A stretch of 64,000 bases of DNA from contig JBBHKE010001564.1 in NCBI GenBank assembly GCA_037447655.1, positions 309,768 to 373,767 of the forward strand, given 5' to 3'. Both the position numbers and the translations under genes were made by a program. Below are positions 34,579-45,871 of the stretch, one piece after another. Positions within the stretch are counted from its first letter, which is position 1. Each line of letters starts with the position of its first letter. The DNA is from Zygnema cylindricum (Eukaryota; Streptophyta; Zygnematophyceae; Zygnematales; Zygnemataceae). The notes beneath the pieces were generated by a model. It was given only the letters and a program-made list of their open reading frames with translations. It ran no database searches and was not told where the DNA came from.

Positions 34579-35892
34579 ATAGGTTATGGGCCTTTCAATG
34601 CTAATACCGTTGCTAAATTTAATGGCTCGGATTTCTACGGATGGAAATATCAAATCGAGCATCTTTTTCGTCGCGAAAAACTCTGGTCCATTATTAACGG
34701 TAGTGAGGTTGAGCCCTCCGACGCTGCTACCAAACCTGCGTGGCTACTCCGAAATGAGGAGGCTCACTCTCGATTGGTTCTAGCCCTTGAATCTACCCAA
34801 CTTGACCTCATCCGCGACGCACACTCGGCTCATGACGCATGGACATTGCTGTCCAATGCTTACGAAGTTAAATCCTGGTCTAACAAACTTCTCCTTCGTC
34901 GGCAGTTGAACACCTGTCAGAAACTGCCAACCGAATCTATTCAACAGTTTGTTCACAATGTCAAGTCTATTGCCGGCCGACTCAAAAGTATTGGTGCTAC
35001 AGTTTCGGAGGAGGATATAATTTCCGCGATCCTAGGAGGCTTACCTACCTCCTACGCTGCATTCATTTCATCTATTGACAACTCTTCTATAGTCGTCACT
35101 ATTCCGTCACTGACTGCCGCCCTGGTCCACGAAGAAACTAAGCAAAATCTTCCCCTGGTTCCTGGTGTCGCTCTGGCAGCCATCACTCCGTCTAACCGGC
35201 CACCTAAGACAACTTCTTGTCGTTACTGCCGTGAGATCACTCACGTCATCGACGACTGCCCGGCTCTTCGACGAAAACTCGAACGACAAGGAGGATCTGA
35301 TCGTACGGGAGGACGTGGATGGAACAATATGCGCGGTCCTAATCATGGTCACGCCTCAACGACCGAAGCTATCTTTCCTCATTCCCAAGAATATTTTGCG
35401 CCGACAAATCCTTTCATCCATTCTCCAGGGTACGGCTACAATATGATCGGTGATACTGCACAGGTGACCCCGGTCGCCCAACCGTACCATCATTACTTAT
35501 ACGGTCAGGCAATCCCTCCAATTCCAACAGTCCCTATTACTCCGCCACCTGTTCAATATCCTTCCCATCCACCGGATTACGGATTTGCTCTTGCCACATC
35601 CGCGGTCTCACATTCACCTGTCATCGATTCCCCTATGCTCACCGATTCATGGATCGTGGACTCTGGCGCTTCACATCACCTCTCCTCACGCTCCGATTCG
35701 TTCACATCCATATCGCCACTTCATCCTCTTATGACAATCTTGCAGGGCAACAATGCCGCTTTTAACTGCCACTCACCATGGCCAAATCTCCACTGCCGGT
35801 TTTCCCACCGCCAAGTCAGCAATCACTCTCTCTCATGTACTGTTCGTCCCCGGTCTCAAAAAGAATTTAATTTCTGTTGGCGCCGCACTTAA
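34564..35892 (+). pseudogene. TE1 gag and start of protease
   Basis: The frame from the LTR-internal ATG reads MSSTAIGYGPF, then the Copia gag motif KFNGSDFYGWKYQIEHLF and later DAWTLLSNAY. A CCHC zinc knuckle CRYCREITHVIDDC begins at about residue 219. The protease active-site motif WIVDSGASHH has its catalytic Asp at about residue 366. An upstream in-frame ATG at 34507 is possible, but the LTR-internal one fits gag alignments better. A frameshift near 35761 and a TAA near 35890 break the protease. Confidence 0.8.
34580..34592 (+). other. TE1 primer-binding site (half-tRNA type)
   Basis: TAGGTTATGGGCC just after the LTR. It is complementary to the anticodon stem-loop of initiator tRNA-Met, not to its 3' end, as described for Drosophila copia and Ty5. 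It lies within the gag reading frame. Confidence 0.65.
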
Positions 35893-35956
35893 TTAAGGCG
35901 CCACAACTGCCTTTTCTACTACCAATGTCGCTTTCTTTTCCCCACACAAGTCCCTG

Positions 35957-36744
35957 GTGGGACTTGGCATAAAATCAGGATCAATCTATATCCTGTCGAA
36001 CTTCCAATCCGTTGGATACGCCAACATGGCCACATCCTCATCTTCTCACACATTTGCAAAATGGCATCTTCGATACGGTCACCTGTCCTCTTCCAGCCTC
36101 CATTTTTTTAGCAAAGGCCTTGTCACTGGCCTTGACTCATTTACCAACAAAAATCTTGATTTTTGCTCAAGATGCGTCGAAGGCAAATTGACTCGACCAT
36201 CCTTTACGTCTAGCAAATCCAAATCTAACGGTGCCCAGTCATTAATCCACTCTGACCTTTGTGGCCCGATGTCATTTGTGGCCCGATGTCAGTACCCAGC
36301 CACACTGGAGCACTCTACTATGTTACATTCATTGACGATGCAACCCGATTTTGCCATCTTTTTCTCCTACGTCGAAAATCTGACACCTTTCAAATATTCC
36401 ACCAGTACAAATCATTGGTTGAAAATTCCCTTGCCTACCGCATCAAATGTCTCAGAACTGACAAGGGCGGGGAATACTTCGCTACCGAATTCTCCAATTT
36501 TCTAACCACTCACGGAATAATTCACCAATCAACTGTTCCTAACACCCCACAACAGAATGGAGTTTCGGAGAGGTACAACCGTACCGTTATCAACATGGCA
36601 CGTTCCATGCTGCACTTTGCAAAACTGCCCACCATTTTTTGGGCAGAATCCGTCACGACTGCTAACTATCTACGAAATCACTGTCCCACCTCCGCACCTC
36701 CGCCCTTCCAAGTGTCACCCCTTATGAAGCCTGGACAGGCATAA
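35957..36744 (+). pseudogene. TE1 integrase, frameshifted
   Basis: The first part carries the HHCC zinc domain (WHLRYGH ... CSRCVEGK). A 16-bp block (TTGTGGCCCGATGTCA) is duplicated in tandem at about 36258-36289 and shifts the frame. The core domain then continues in another frame with FIDDATR, LRTDKGGEY and NGVSERYNR, so the catalytic D, D and E residues are all present. Confidence 0.82.
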
Positions 36745-36881
36745 AACCGGAAGTCTCTCATCTCTGAATATTCAACTGCAACGCTTGGGTTAAAAACCTT
36801 ACGCCGGCTGGAAAATGGCATAGTCGGGCGAAATCCGCGGTTCTAGTCGGTTACTCGACAGAAATCTAAGGCTTATCGAAT

Positions 36882-38162
36882 TTGGCTCTCGGAAAAACGC
36901 TTATCTTAAGCCGTGACGTCATCTTCAACGAAACTCCACTTCTTCTCAAACTCACCACTTCCTCAACCGGCTCTTCCCCTACTCCTCCCCTCTCCATTGT
37001 CCAAGCCGAAACTTCACCCTCATCTCTCTCAGTCATTTCCTTACCTTCTTCCAACCCCTCACCATCCCTCCCCTCTCTATCTCTCACTTCTTCACCTTTA
37101 CTCAGACCCATATCTGAAAATCTCTTATCATCCAATCTTCTGCCAATCCGCACAGTCTCTGACCCTTACTCCCTCTCCCTTATAAATCCCGTTGCTTCAC
37201 CATATGTCATTCCGCCAGCCTCGCCTGCGGCTCCTTCTAGTAAAACTCCTCTTACTATTCGCAGAAGTGAACGCATCCACAAGAAACAACTTCGCCAAAT
37301 CCATGGCACTGCCAACATTGCCAACTTTGCAACCATTCCTGTTCCTCAATCATTTTCTGCCGCCATGGCCAGTCCAGACGCTCTTTCTTGGAAATCTGCT
37401 ACAGATGCAGAGTTTGCCTCCTTGCAGAAAAATGGGACTTGGGAACTTACCTCCCTTCCTCATGGCCGAAAGGTCATCGGTTCGAAGTGGGTCTTTCGTG
37501 TCAAGACAAAGGCAGACGGCACACTGGATCGCTACAAAGCTCGTTTCGTCGCAAAAGGTTTTCTGCAAACTGAAGGAGTAGACTTCAATGAAACCTACGC
37601 ACCGGTCGCAAAATTCACCTCAATTCGTATACTTCTTTCGCTTGCTGCTGCTCGCGACTGGAACATCCATCATATGGATGTTCAGACTGCCTTCCTTTAT
37701 GGCAAATTGGACGAGGAGATATTTATCCGCCAACCAGAAAGCTACATCTCGCCTGGTACAGAACGCCTCGTCTGCCCGCTCCTCAAATCTCTGTACGGTC
37801 TGAAACAGGCCCCTCGGGTCTGGAATAAGCACTTGGAAGCTGTTCTCCTCAAGGAGGGATTCCTCAAGCTTGATGCAGATTTTGGTCTCTTCCTTCGAGG
37901 TAAATCTGACTCTCTTATTATCTTAGTCATTTATGTCGATGACCTACTTCTAGCCAGTCCCTCTCTTCCCCTCATTCACTTGGTCAAAACTATGCTTATT
38001 CTTCACTTTTCCATGACTGATTTGGGAGAGGTAGAATACTGTCTTGGTATTTTTGTTGGTCGAGACCGCCCTTCCAAAACTCTCTACCTCAAGAAAAGTA
38101 TATCACTGAAATTCTCACCCGTTTTTCTATGTCAGACTGCAATCCTATATCCACTCCTTTAG
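36882..38162 (+). pseudogene. TE1 reverse transcriptase
   Basis: Pro/Ser-rich linker, then FSAAMASPDALSWKSATDAE, GSKWVFRVKTKADG, RYKARFVAKGF, YAPVAKFTSIRILLSLAA and MDVQTAFLYGKLDEE, typical of Copia RVT_2. The catalytic box is YVDDLLLAS. The frame ends early; the continuation is in the frame starting near 38129, so a single frameshift separates RT from RNase H. Confidence 0.88.
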
Positions 38163-38878
38163 ATCCCAATGTGAAACTCATTAAAATCTCTGGTGGGCCT
38201 GTCCACGGAGCTACTCATGATTTATATCGATCCATTGTGGGCAGCCTGATGTATGCTATGACAGGCACTCGCCCAGATTTAGCTGTAGCTGTAGGACAGC
38301 TGAGTCAATTTGTCTCTAACCCCACAGATATCCATCTCCTTGCTGCGAAGAGGGTTTTCCGGTACCTCCAGGGTACTAAATCCCTCAAGCTCACCTTCTC
38401 TGGCTCCTCCTCCCCCGATCTGGTTGGCTTTTGCGATGCTGATTGGGGAGACGATTTGGACTCTCGCCGCTCCATCACCGGTGTCTGCTTCGGTCTTAAT
38501 GGAGCTCTCATCTCTTGGGCGTCCAAAAAGCAATCCACGGTTGCTCTATCCTCCACCGAAGCGGAGTACATGGCCGCCACTCAAGCCACAAAAGAGGCTA
38601 TGTGGCTTCACGGTCTTCTCTCCAACCTCCACTTTCCTCGACCATCTGCCACTGTCATTTTCTGCGACTCCCAGGGCGCCCTCATGAGTAACCCGGTGCA
38701 TCACCGACGAACGAAGCATATCGGCATTCAATACCACTTCACTCGTGATGCTATTGCTGCTGGCCAGGTTACCTTCACTTATTGCTCCACCGCCCGGCAG
38801 CTGGCCGATTTCCTCACCAAGGCTCTTCCTCGGCCTCAGTTTGAACAACATCGCCACTCCTTTGGCCTTCGCTTCTAA
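38129..38878 (+). pseudogene. TE1 RNase H
   Basis: The frame contains GSLMYAMTGTRPDLAVAVG, then the RNase H residues in FCDADWGDDLDSRRS, STEAEYMAATQATKEAMW and FCDSQGALMS. It ends DFLTKALPRPQFEQHR, the usual Copia C-terminus. The overlap with the preceding frame at 38129-38162 shows the break is a recent frameshift. Confidence 0.88.
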
Positions 38879-38891
38879 CAAAGGGGGGGGG

Positions 38892-39345
38892 TGTTGGACT
38901 TAGCCCTTTGTTAGAAGTTTTTCTTGTTTTTCTCAGTTAACTCTGTTTTACTTAATAACGAAAACTAGCATTCTAGTTTACGTTATTTAGTTAGTTCTTT
39001 TATTCCCGTTTACATTATTTAGTCAGTTTTCCTTTTATGTTCTTTTAGCTTAATTTAAAACGTCCAGCTTAGCATCTAGTGCCAGATCCGATCCTAAGCT
39101 GTCCACTGCCTACTTAGAGATCTTGTCTCTTGCCCTTTCGAAATTATGTGTCAGATGACCTTTCAGGTCACCTACGGTCTCTAGACTTTGAGAAGTCACT
39201 TCGTGACATTCTCTGCTCTACTTAACTGCCTAAATATTTTGTATCAATTACCTTCTTAATCAAAACAATTTGTTTTACTCTCTCTTTTGTCTTTTTCACT
39301 TTTACTTTCCTTCCTACTTTATCTGCTGCCATGTCATCCACTGCT
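38892..39345 (+). repeat. TE1 3' LTR
   Basis: Starts TGTTGGACTTAGCCC after a G-run polypurine tract and ends at CCACTGC. Nearly identical to the 5' LTR, so the insertion is young. Confidence 0.9.
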
Positions 39346-39705
39346 ATACCATATACAACGTACTATATACTACATACCATATACAACATACTACATATTA
39401 CATATTGTACATTGTAGATCTTTATACTATATCCTATATACTATACAGCATATACACTATAAAATGTATACTATATACCATATACAATATAATATATACT
39501 ATTATTCAGTTATACTATATACTATATACCATACACATACTATAAACAATGTACCATATAGAATTATTCTAAATACTATATGGTACATCGCAGATCTTTA
39601 TACTATATCCTATAAACTATATACTATATACCATATAGAATAATACTATATACTGCATACTACATTCCATATACACTATACTATACACTGCATTCCATAC
39701 ACTAC
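39346..39705. repeat. TATAC-rich satellite-like repeat
   Basis: Dominated by TATACTATATACCATA-type words. A longer unit recurs at about 179-bp spacing: AGATCTTTATACTATATCCT at about 39417 and 39593. It begins exactly at the right end of TE1. Confidence 0.75.
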
Positions 39706-40240
39706 ATATTAATAAGCACGTGTTCTGAACAGGTGACAACACAGAGCGTTTCAATAGTTTATTGAACTTAGGATACATGCATATAAAATGCACCTCTTAT
39801 TATTAACACAACATATTTTACGTTCCGTGCACACCTGGCTGCCAGATGGCGAGCAGATAAGGACAAGGATCGTCCGGAAATCTTGGAGGCATCTACAAAG
39901 GAAAAAAAAGATAAAAAAAGGGGGGGAGGACCCTTTAGAAAAACGAACAACAAGATTTATGTTTTATTTTGGGCGTTAAAGCATTTGATTGATTTAATAT
40001 TATACTTTTAAATTAGTTTTTAATTTGGGGAAAAAAAGGAGTTTTAGGGTCATATTAATTCCACTTCTATTTTTTAGGGCTTTAATTATAATTTTTTTGT
40101 TGTAACATTAGGTTTTTTTAAATTTCATCATAAACTTTTCTCATCTCTATCTGCTTATATATATATATATATATATATATATGTAAGCAGATATATATGT
40201 GTATATATATGTATAAATATATATAGACACTTTTGAGCTG
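39706..40240. other. Mostly AT-rich; one possible minus exon at 39840-39892
   Basis: On the minus strand a strong acceptor (T-rich tract then TTTGTAG) precedes sequence starting at 39892 that could be an exon in either of two frames. I cannot assign a product. A (TA)n run lies at 40157-40182. Confidence 0.3.
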
Positions 40241-40394
40241 TTACTTTTGTCTATCTTTTCTAGGATTTTTTATTTTTTTTTTTATTTCTTCATTTCTTCA
40301 TTTCTTATTTCTTTATTTATTTCTTCATTTCTATCTTTAGGGTACGTTTCCCACCCCCTCCAGCAGCTCCGATCCGTCCGGCACCTCGTACCTG

Positions 40395-40480
40395 CCAGCT
40401 GCCAGCTGTCAGAAAACGACAAAAACACACCAGAAAACGACAAAACTACACCAGAAAACGATAAAAAATGCACCAGAAAA
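40395..40480. repeat. 19-20-bp minisatellite
   Basis: Four units with the core CAGAAAACGACAAAA. GC-rich copies of CTGGCAGC / GCTGCCAG lie on both sides and are inverted relative to each other. Confidence 0.7.
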
Positions 40481-40569
40481 CAAATAACCTGGCAGCCAGT
40501 GACAAGAATTTTGCACAAAGTGACATGTATATTCAAACAACAGAAATATGAGATTGACAAAGGGGAGTG

Positions 40570-40659
40570 GGAGTGAGAGAGTGAGAGAGAGAGGGAGAGC
40601 GAGAGAGAGAAAGAGAGAGAGAGGGGAGAGACAAAGAGAGGGAGAAAGAGAAGCAGAGG

Positions 40660-40720
<61 letters not shown>
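40570..40720. repeat. (GA)n microsatellite
   Basis: Imperfect to perfect GA dinucleotide array immediately downstream of the minus-strand acidic exon. Confidence 0.95.
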
Positions 40721-40721
<1 letters not shown>

Positions 40722-41624
40722 TACACATAATGAACGGTTCGGAGGCGTTCAATGTGTTTCAGTTTTGGGGCGAACCAAATTTCCGGAACCGTTACTAAAG
40801 CACCTCTCAAGATTTCCTCTCTTTCTCCCTCTCCTCCCCCTCCCTCCTCCCTTCCCCCTCCCCCTCCCCCTCTCTCCTCTACTATTTCAACCCCCTCTTT
40901 TCCACCCAATACACTCTCATTTCTTAACCTCATTTGTATCCCATTCTCCTCTTCCTCCTCCTCCTCCTCCTCCTTCTCCTTCTCCAATTTCCCTTTTTCC
41001 TCCCTCTCCCTCTCCACCTCCTCCTCTTTCTCTCCTTTTTCTGATCCCAATTTTTTTTCCTCTTGACATTTTTCATCATCGGAAGCCGAAAACTCTTCAA
41101 TTTCCGAAAAAATGTTCTCTCTTTCTTCGTAATTTTCTCCAATTTCCATTTCACAAATGCTGATTATTCCCCCGAAATTTCCGAAATTTTTGACGTTTTC
41201 ATTATTATTATTATTCTTTTTTGAAAATTCGCGAGTTTCCAATCTATTTTTGGACCGATTTTTTTCCAAATTTCGTCTGTTTTCCAAAATTTCGAAATTT
41301 TTCTCCAAATTCTGAAAATTTTCTTCAAAATTTTGACAATTTTCTTCAGAATTTTCGGAAAATTCGACTATATCTTTTACATTTTCTAAAAAAATTGAAA
41401 AGGGACGAGGACTTTCGGGTTCCTCAATAATCGGTTCGGTTTGAAATTTTGAAGAAGAAAAGAAATTATAATTAAGAGATATTTTCTCTTCCAGAATTTT
41501 TCCAGTCGCAGGATTGGTCGAGGCTTGTGTGAAAAAACTTTTGTAGCCCGAATTTTTATTTTCTTCCGGGCTGCCCGAAAAATTTGTAACATTGGGGGAA
41601 CCACCAATTGCCAGCGACGGTTTG
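40721..41624 (-). CDS. Large exon encoding a Glu-rich protein, unrecognised
   Basis: After a strong minus-strand acceptor (T-run then TTTCAG) an open frame of about 300 codons runs to a TAA at 40721. It begins KPSLAIGGSPNVTNF, contains repeated EENFQNLEKNFEILE-like stretches that could form a coiled coil, a long Glu/Lys region (E-run encoded by a CTC microsatellite) and a Gly/Glu-rich segment. It ends in a well-mixed tail, VPEIWFAPKLKHIERLRTVH. The acidic middle suggests a nuclear or chromatin-associated protein, but that is inference. The tail looks conserved in character; I do not recognise the family. The upstream exon is not identified. Confidence 0.5.
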
Positions 41625-41930
41625 CTGAAAAAAAAAAAACAATAAAAAAAAAATGATTAAAGATCGAGGAGGAATAATGGGGAATACAACAAGGTAGCTT
41701 AAAGATTAGAGAAAATGGGATTGGAGAGAGAGGATGGAAAACGGATAGAGGAATCAAGAACCACAAAGATAACGAGAAATGTTATTGGAGGAGGGGGAAT
41801 AAAAAAAGGAAATGGGGATGTAAATGAGGAAAAAGATGGAATAATCGGGGGAAGGAAACACATAGATTGAGATAAATGAGATTGGAAAAGGTAAACAGAG
41901 ATGGCGCTGCAAACTCTGCCACAATTTCTA
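41625..41930. other. No gene seen
   Basis: Intron-like AT/purine-rich sequence upstream (gene sense) of the acidic exon. Confidence 0.4.
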
Positions 41931-42023
41931 AAATTCCTATTTTAAATACCTTCTCTGCTAAAATTCTTATTCCTTCTAAAATTCCTATTTTAAATACCTT
42001 CTCTGCTAAAATTCTTATTCCTC
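41931..42023. repeat. 47-bp tandem duplication
   Basis: Two near-perfect copies of a unit beginning AAATTCCTATTTTAAATACC. Confidence 0.85.
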
Positions 42024-42110
42024 TTACCTTCTCTGCTGCCATGGCTGGTCCTCAAGCCGTTGAATGGAAGGTTGCCACATATTCTAAATTTTCATCCCTC
42101 AGGAAGCACA
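42024..42110 (+). pseudogene. Copia reverse transcriptase N-terminal relic
   Basis: The plus frame reads TFSAAMAGPQAVEWKVAT, closely matching TE1 FSAAMASPDALSWKSAT. Only about 30 codons remain. Confidence 0.7.
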
Positions 42111-42339
42111 TAGACTGAGAAATTGAGATTGGAAAAGGGAAACAAAGATATTAATGGGGAAGGGGATAGAGGAAAAAAAAAACACAAAGATCAAGAGAAC
42201 TATGATTGGAGAAGAGTGAATAGAAATGGAGGAGAGTGAATAGAAAAAGGAAAAATGGAAATTAATAGGGAGGGAAATAAAGATGTCGGAAAATATTGAA
42301 ATGGAAGAAAGAGAATTAGTCAGGGAAAATGTGGTGAGT

Positions 42340-43060
42340 GGAAGATCTTGGCGATTTTGTTGAAAGAGAGGCGTCTTGTTAAACACAATATCACCTTCCA
42401 AATTTTACGTTAACAGGGTAGGAACTATGCCTGAATTGGATTTGGAGGTTAAGGAGTAAACAACAAACATGCCAAAACAGGAGAGAGGACTGACCTTACC
42501 ATCAAATTAGGGTGGTCTTTGTAACAAGGCTCATCCCAAAAACACAAAGGTGAGAGATTTTGGGTATTTGCTTAAGCCATGTTTCATGAGAGGTTTTATC
42601 ATTAAGAGTCATGGTGGGGAAATGTTATACATGTAAGCTGTGATCATAAAATTTTCGACAAAAAGGTTACGGAGAGAGAAGAGAGGAGAAACATAAAGTG
42701 TGCCACACCAAAAAGGCTGCAATTGAACCTCTAAGGCGCCCATATTTTGTAGTGAAAGTGAGGAGGTTTGGTGGATAATCTTGTGTGAGAGGAGAAAGGT
42801 GGAAAAATTGTTTAAAGAGGTATTCCCTTCCGTTGTGTGTGCGAAAGACTACGATAGTAGATGAAAGGGTGTTTCTAACAAGCGCTTTGAAATTGTGCGA
42901 ATAAAAATATGTAGTGCAAAGAAAGATATGCTCCAAATTTGATTTGAGAAAATACACATGAGTATAGTGAGTCTCATCAATAAAAGAGTTAAAAGAAAAA
43001 AAACCACCAATGTTATGAGTGCCCACTACACCAAACATCCGAATGAATTAAGACAATAGG
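42340..43060 (-). pseudogene. Copia integrase relic
   Basis: The minus frame at 42667-43038 reads FIDETHYTHVYFLKSNLE and later VVFRTHNGREYLFKQFF, matching the integrase core of Copia elements with the second Asp changed (RTHNGREY). Further downstream, GDIVFNKTPLF near 42390 matches the post-integrase motif of TE1 (DVIFNETPLL). The relic is old and TE2 is inserted not far from it. Confidence 0.65.
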
Positions 43061-43759
43061 GTAAATAACACAGGAAGAATTAGAAGAGAAAGAGGAATGA
43101 GGCAACTTTCCATGATGCACCAACATCATAAATCCATTTAAGATTATTTTACTTTTCTTAGGTCATCAAGCATGCCTTTTCCAAGTCTTACTTTGTTTAA
43201 GTGAGCAAAGCAAAGTCGTCAATTTGTAAAACTGAAAACATCATTAGCATTATCAACTAAAAAATGACCAAGTGAATGACAATAGGATAAAAAACAATGA
43301 CTCTATCTCCTTCTCCTATCAGATGATAATTTTTTCCCGCACGTTTCGGACATGCGTCATTTTCATTATCCGTGGCGTTATTGTAGCACTAGAACTATGT
43401 GGTGATCCCTAGCTTTATTTTATCAACAAAATCCATGTATTAATCATACAAATTGTTTGGTTTGCACACTTTAAACAAAAGACGTGACAACAATCACATT
43501 CAACATGGTTATGTGTAACTAATAGGTTAGCGACCATACAAAAAATAAAGACTTAAAACAAAAAGCAGATTATGACAAAAAATACATAAAAAGAGCAAAT
43601 ACAGAGAAAAGGACAAAAAAGGTTGTCGTGAACTTAAGTTCAATATATTGAATAAAGAAAATATAGTGAGACATTTGAGTTTTATACTGGGACTCAAACG
43701 TGGAAGCCGCACCATCAAAAAGTGGAGGTAGATCTAAACTAGGTACATCTAAAAGTAGA

Positions 43760-44808
43760 TGAAACTCTGAGACCTCCATAAGTCCTCAGAGTGAACAGCT
43801 TCCAAGAAGCCTCTAGGATAATCCTGACCCCTTTGTGTTTAAGCAAAAATAACTGCCACCCTGACAGACAAAAACTCTGACCACCTTCACCCGTGTGAAG
43901 ACAAGACTCCCTTAAGTCGATAGCAAAAAGAATCTCTGAATTTGCTCCCCTGAGCAGTAAGTTATGGAGGGTCAAAGTTGACCTTTTGTACAGAAGCTCT
44001 CTGGGAGAGAGGGTCCTATCTCCTAATTTTTCTAAGTCCTATCTCTCTCACAGACTCTATCTACTGATGTACGGAACCAATCAAAATTGAGTTCCGTACG
44101 CAAAAGTACAGCTGCCGGTGTACTTTAGGTACGGACATTGTACGACAAGGCCTAAATGTCGACACATGTCATATCCGGATTCGATGTCATAATCTCCGGG
44201 GATTCCACCATCCAACGAAATTTCGCCACGCGTCATCCGATGTGGCGATGGCCACAAACCGCCGAAAACTTCCTCCGCGATCTCGGCGCTAATTTCGGCC
44301 GTCCGATTAGAATCTAATTTAATCGTAGCCGTAATAAATACATGTGCGGTATTTGTTTCATTTACGAAACAAATGCGCGGTATTGATTTATAGTGCGTAC
44401 CGTAATCCGTACTTTATATATTACCGGATCTATGTATCCCGTAATCTATTATAGTTAAATGAATAATCGTACGTATACATATTTAATTAATTATCAAACT
44501 ATATACTACGTAACATTAATCCTAGACTTAACGGCTAAGGCTACCGGCTGTTTCTATCTGCCGGACGGTAGGTACAAGGATCAATTCTTGCCGACGGCAC
44601 AAACCTTTTAATTAAATAAACCCGAACTAATATAAATTTCCCGTAAACCTCAGGATAGCCTAGGTAGCCATGGCTCTAGCTTCCTCTCCAATTTCTCAGT
44701 GACTGCGACAAGTTTGAGAGTTGGAGAGAGAAGTTAGAGATAGACTGCCTCGACTTCTATATTTCTTTCCAGACATAGAAAATACTAATAAAACCATTAG
44801 TTTCTACA
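43760..44808 (-). repeat. TE2 3' LTR
   Basis: Plus-strand ends TGAAACTCTGAGACC and TTTCTACA. It contains an antisense tRNA-like block at about 44526-44602 and the first codons of gag at its left edge. Confidence 0.93.
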
Positions 44809-44869
44809 CTCCCCTTATTTTCTAGTCAATCTTTAATTTCAGACCACTCTTCTCCCTGCAAAAAATTAG

Positions 44870-45840
44870 CTAAGGGGAAGGCACAGGTTTGGTCATCATA
44901 TCTGCTACCATCTCACTATCTGGTCTGTACTCTAAACTGATTATTTTGTTTTCTACTTTCTCTCTAACAAAGCTGAGTCTGATGTCCATGTGTTTGGCTT
45001 TAAAATGGTGTTTAGGATTGGCAGAAATAGCGATTGCTGCTTGATTATCACAAAATATTTTCTGCACACCACTCTTAAGATGACCAAGTTCACCGAGTAA
45101 AGACTTGACCCACATCAATTCTTTTACAGCAGAGCAAGAGGCCATATACTCAGCCTCCATGGTGGACTGAGCAATGACCTTTTGCTGTTTGCTACTCCAA
45201 CAGCAAGCCCCATCACCCACATATAATACATATCCAGAAGTGCATCTCCTCATCGAAGCATCACCATAACTAACATCACTCCAAGTAGTGATGTCAATAT
45301 TCTCCCCACCCAAATGCAACCATAGATCCCTAGTTCCTATCAAGTATCTAAGAAGTCTCTTAGCTGCCTCCCTATCCTTCTTAGTGGGAGCATTTAGACT
45401 TCTACTCAGCACTCCTACAGCTGCAGCTAAATCCGGCCGGGTACAATTCATAAAATAGATTAGACTTCCCACCACTTGCCTGTAAGGAATAGTCTGCATG
45501 AACTTCTGTTCTTCAGGAGATAATTCCTCGTCTAAGACTATGACTCCTCCTTCCTCACTCCCCTCACTTCCCTTCTTCAACTCCATTGGAGTTGTACAAC
45601 TATTAGCTTTATCCATTTGAAATTTTTCAAGCATGTTCCCTATTGCTTTGTTTTGAGTCAATCTTATAATTTTTCTTTTTCGGTCTCTCTCTACTTGAAT
45701 TCCTAAAATATATTTTGCTTCCCCCATATCCTTCATTTCAAATCTCCCCTTAAGATCGGTTTTCAGTTTATTAATTTTTTCCATTGATTTACTTAAAACA
45801 AACAAATCATCAACATAAATTGCAATAAATATAAAACCTT
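44870..45840 (-). pseudogene. TE2 RT C-terminal part and RNase H
   Basis: Begins just upstream of the Met used by the longest frame with FIAIYVDDLFVLSKSM, the RT catalytic box. It continues through DMGEAKYILGIQVERD, GSLIYFMNCTRPDLAAAVG, TTWSDVSYGDASMRRCTSG, STMEAEYMASCSAVKELMW and KIFCDNQAAIAIS, and ends VADMMTKPVPSP. RNase H acidic residues are mostly kept; the first Asp lies in WSDVSYGD. It is an intact 311-codon frame. Confidence 0.9.
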
Positions 45841-45871
45841 CCTCATCTTTGAAAACATAGATTGAGTGATC

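Larger units (their letters stand above)
34128..39345 (+). mobile_element. TE1: Copia LTR retrotransposon
   Basis: Nearly complete Copia element: LTRs of about 451 bp and 454 bp that differ at few positions, primer site, gag, protease, integrase, reverse transcriptase and RNase H in the Copia order, and a polypurine tract (AAAGGGGGGGGG) before the 3' LTR. Coding is broken by a frameshift near 35761, a 16-bp duplication near 36260 and a frameshift near 38130. No convincing target duplication: the right flank is a TATAC-rich repeat. It lies just upstream (gene sense) of the visible PIF1-type exons. Confidence 0.93.

Noticed and set aside
36866-38881. Minus-strand frames of 60-110 codons inside TE1
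   Set aside because: Antisense shadows of the RT and RNase H coding sequence.
39840-39892. Exon of the PIF1-type gene beyond TE1
   Set aside because: A good acceptor exists, but neither possible frame resembles the expected PIF1 segment.
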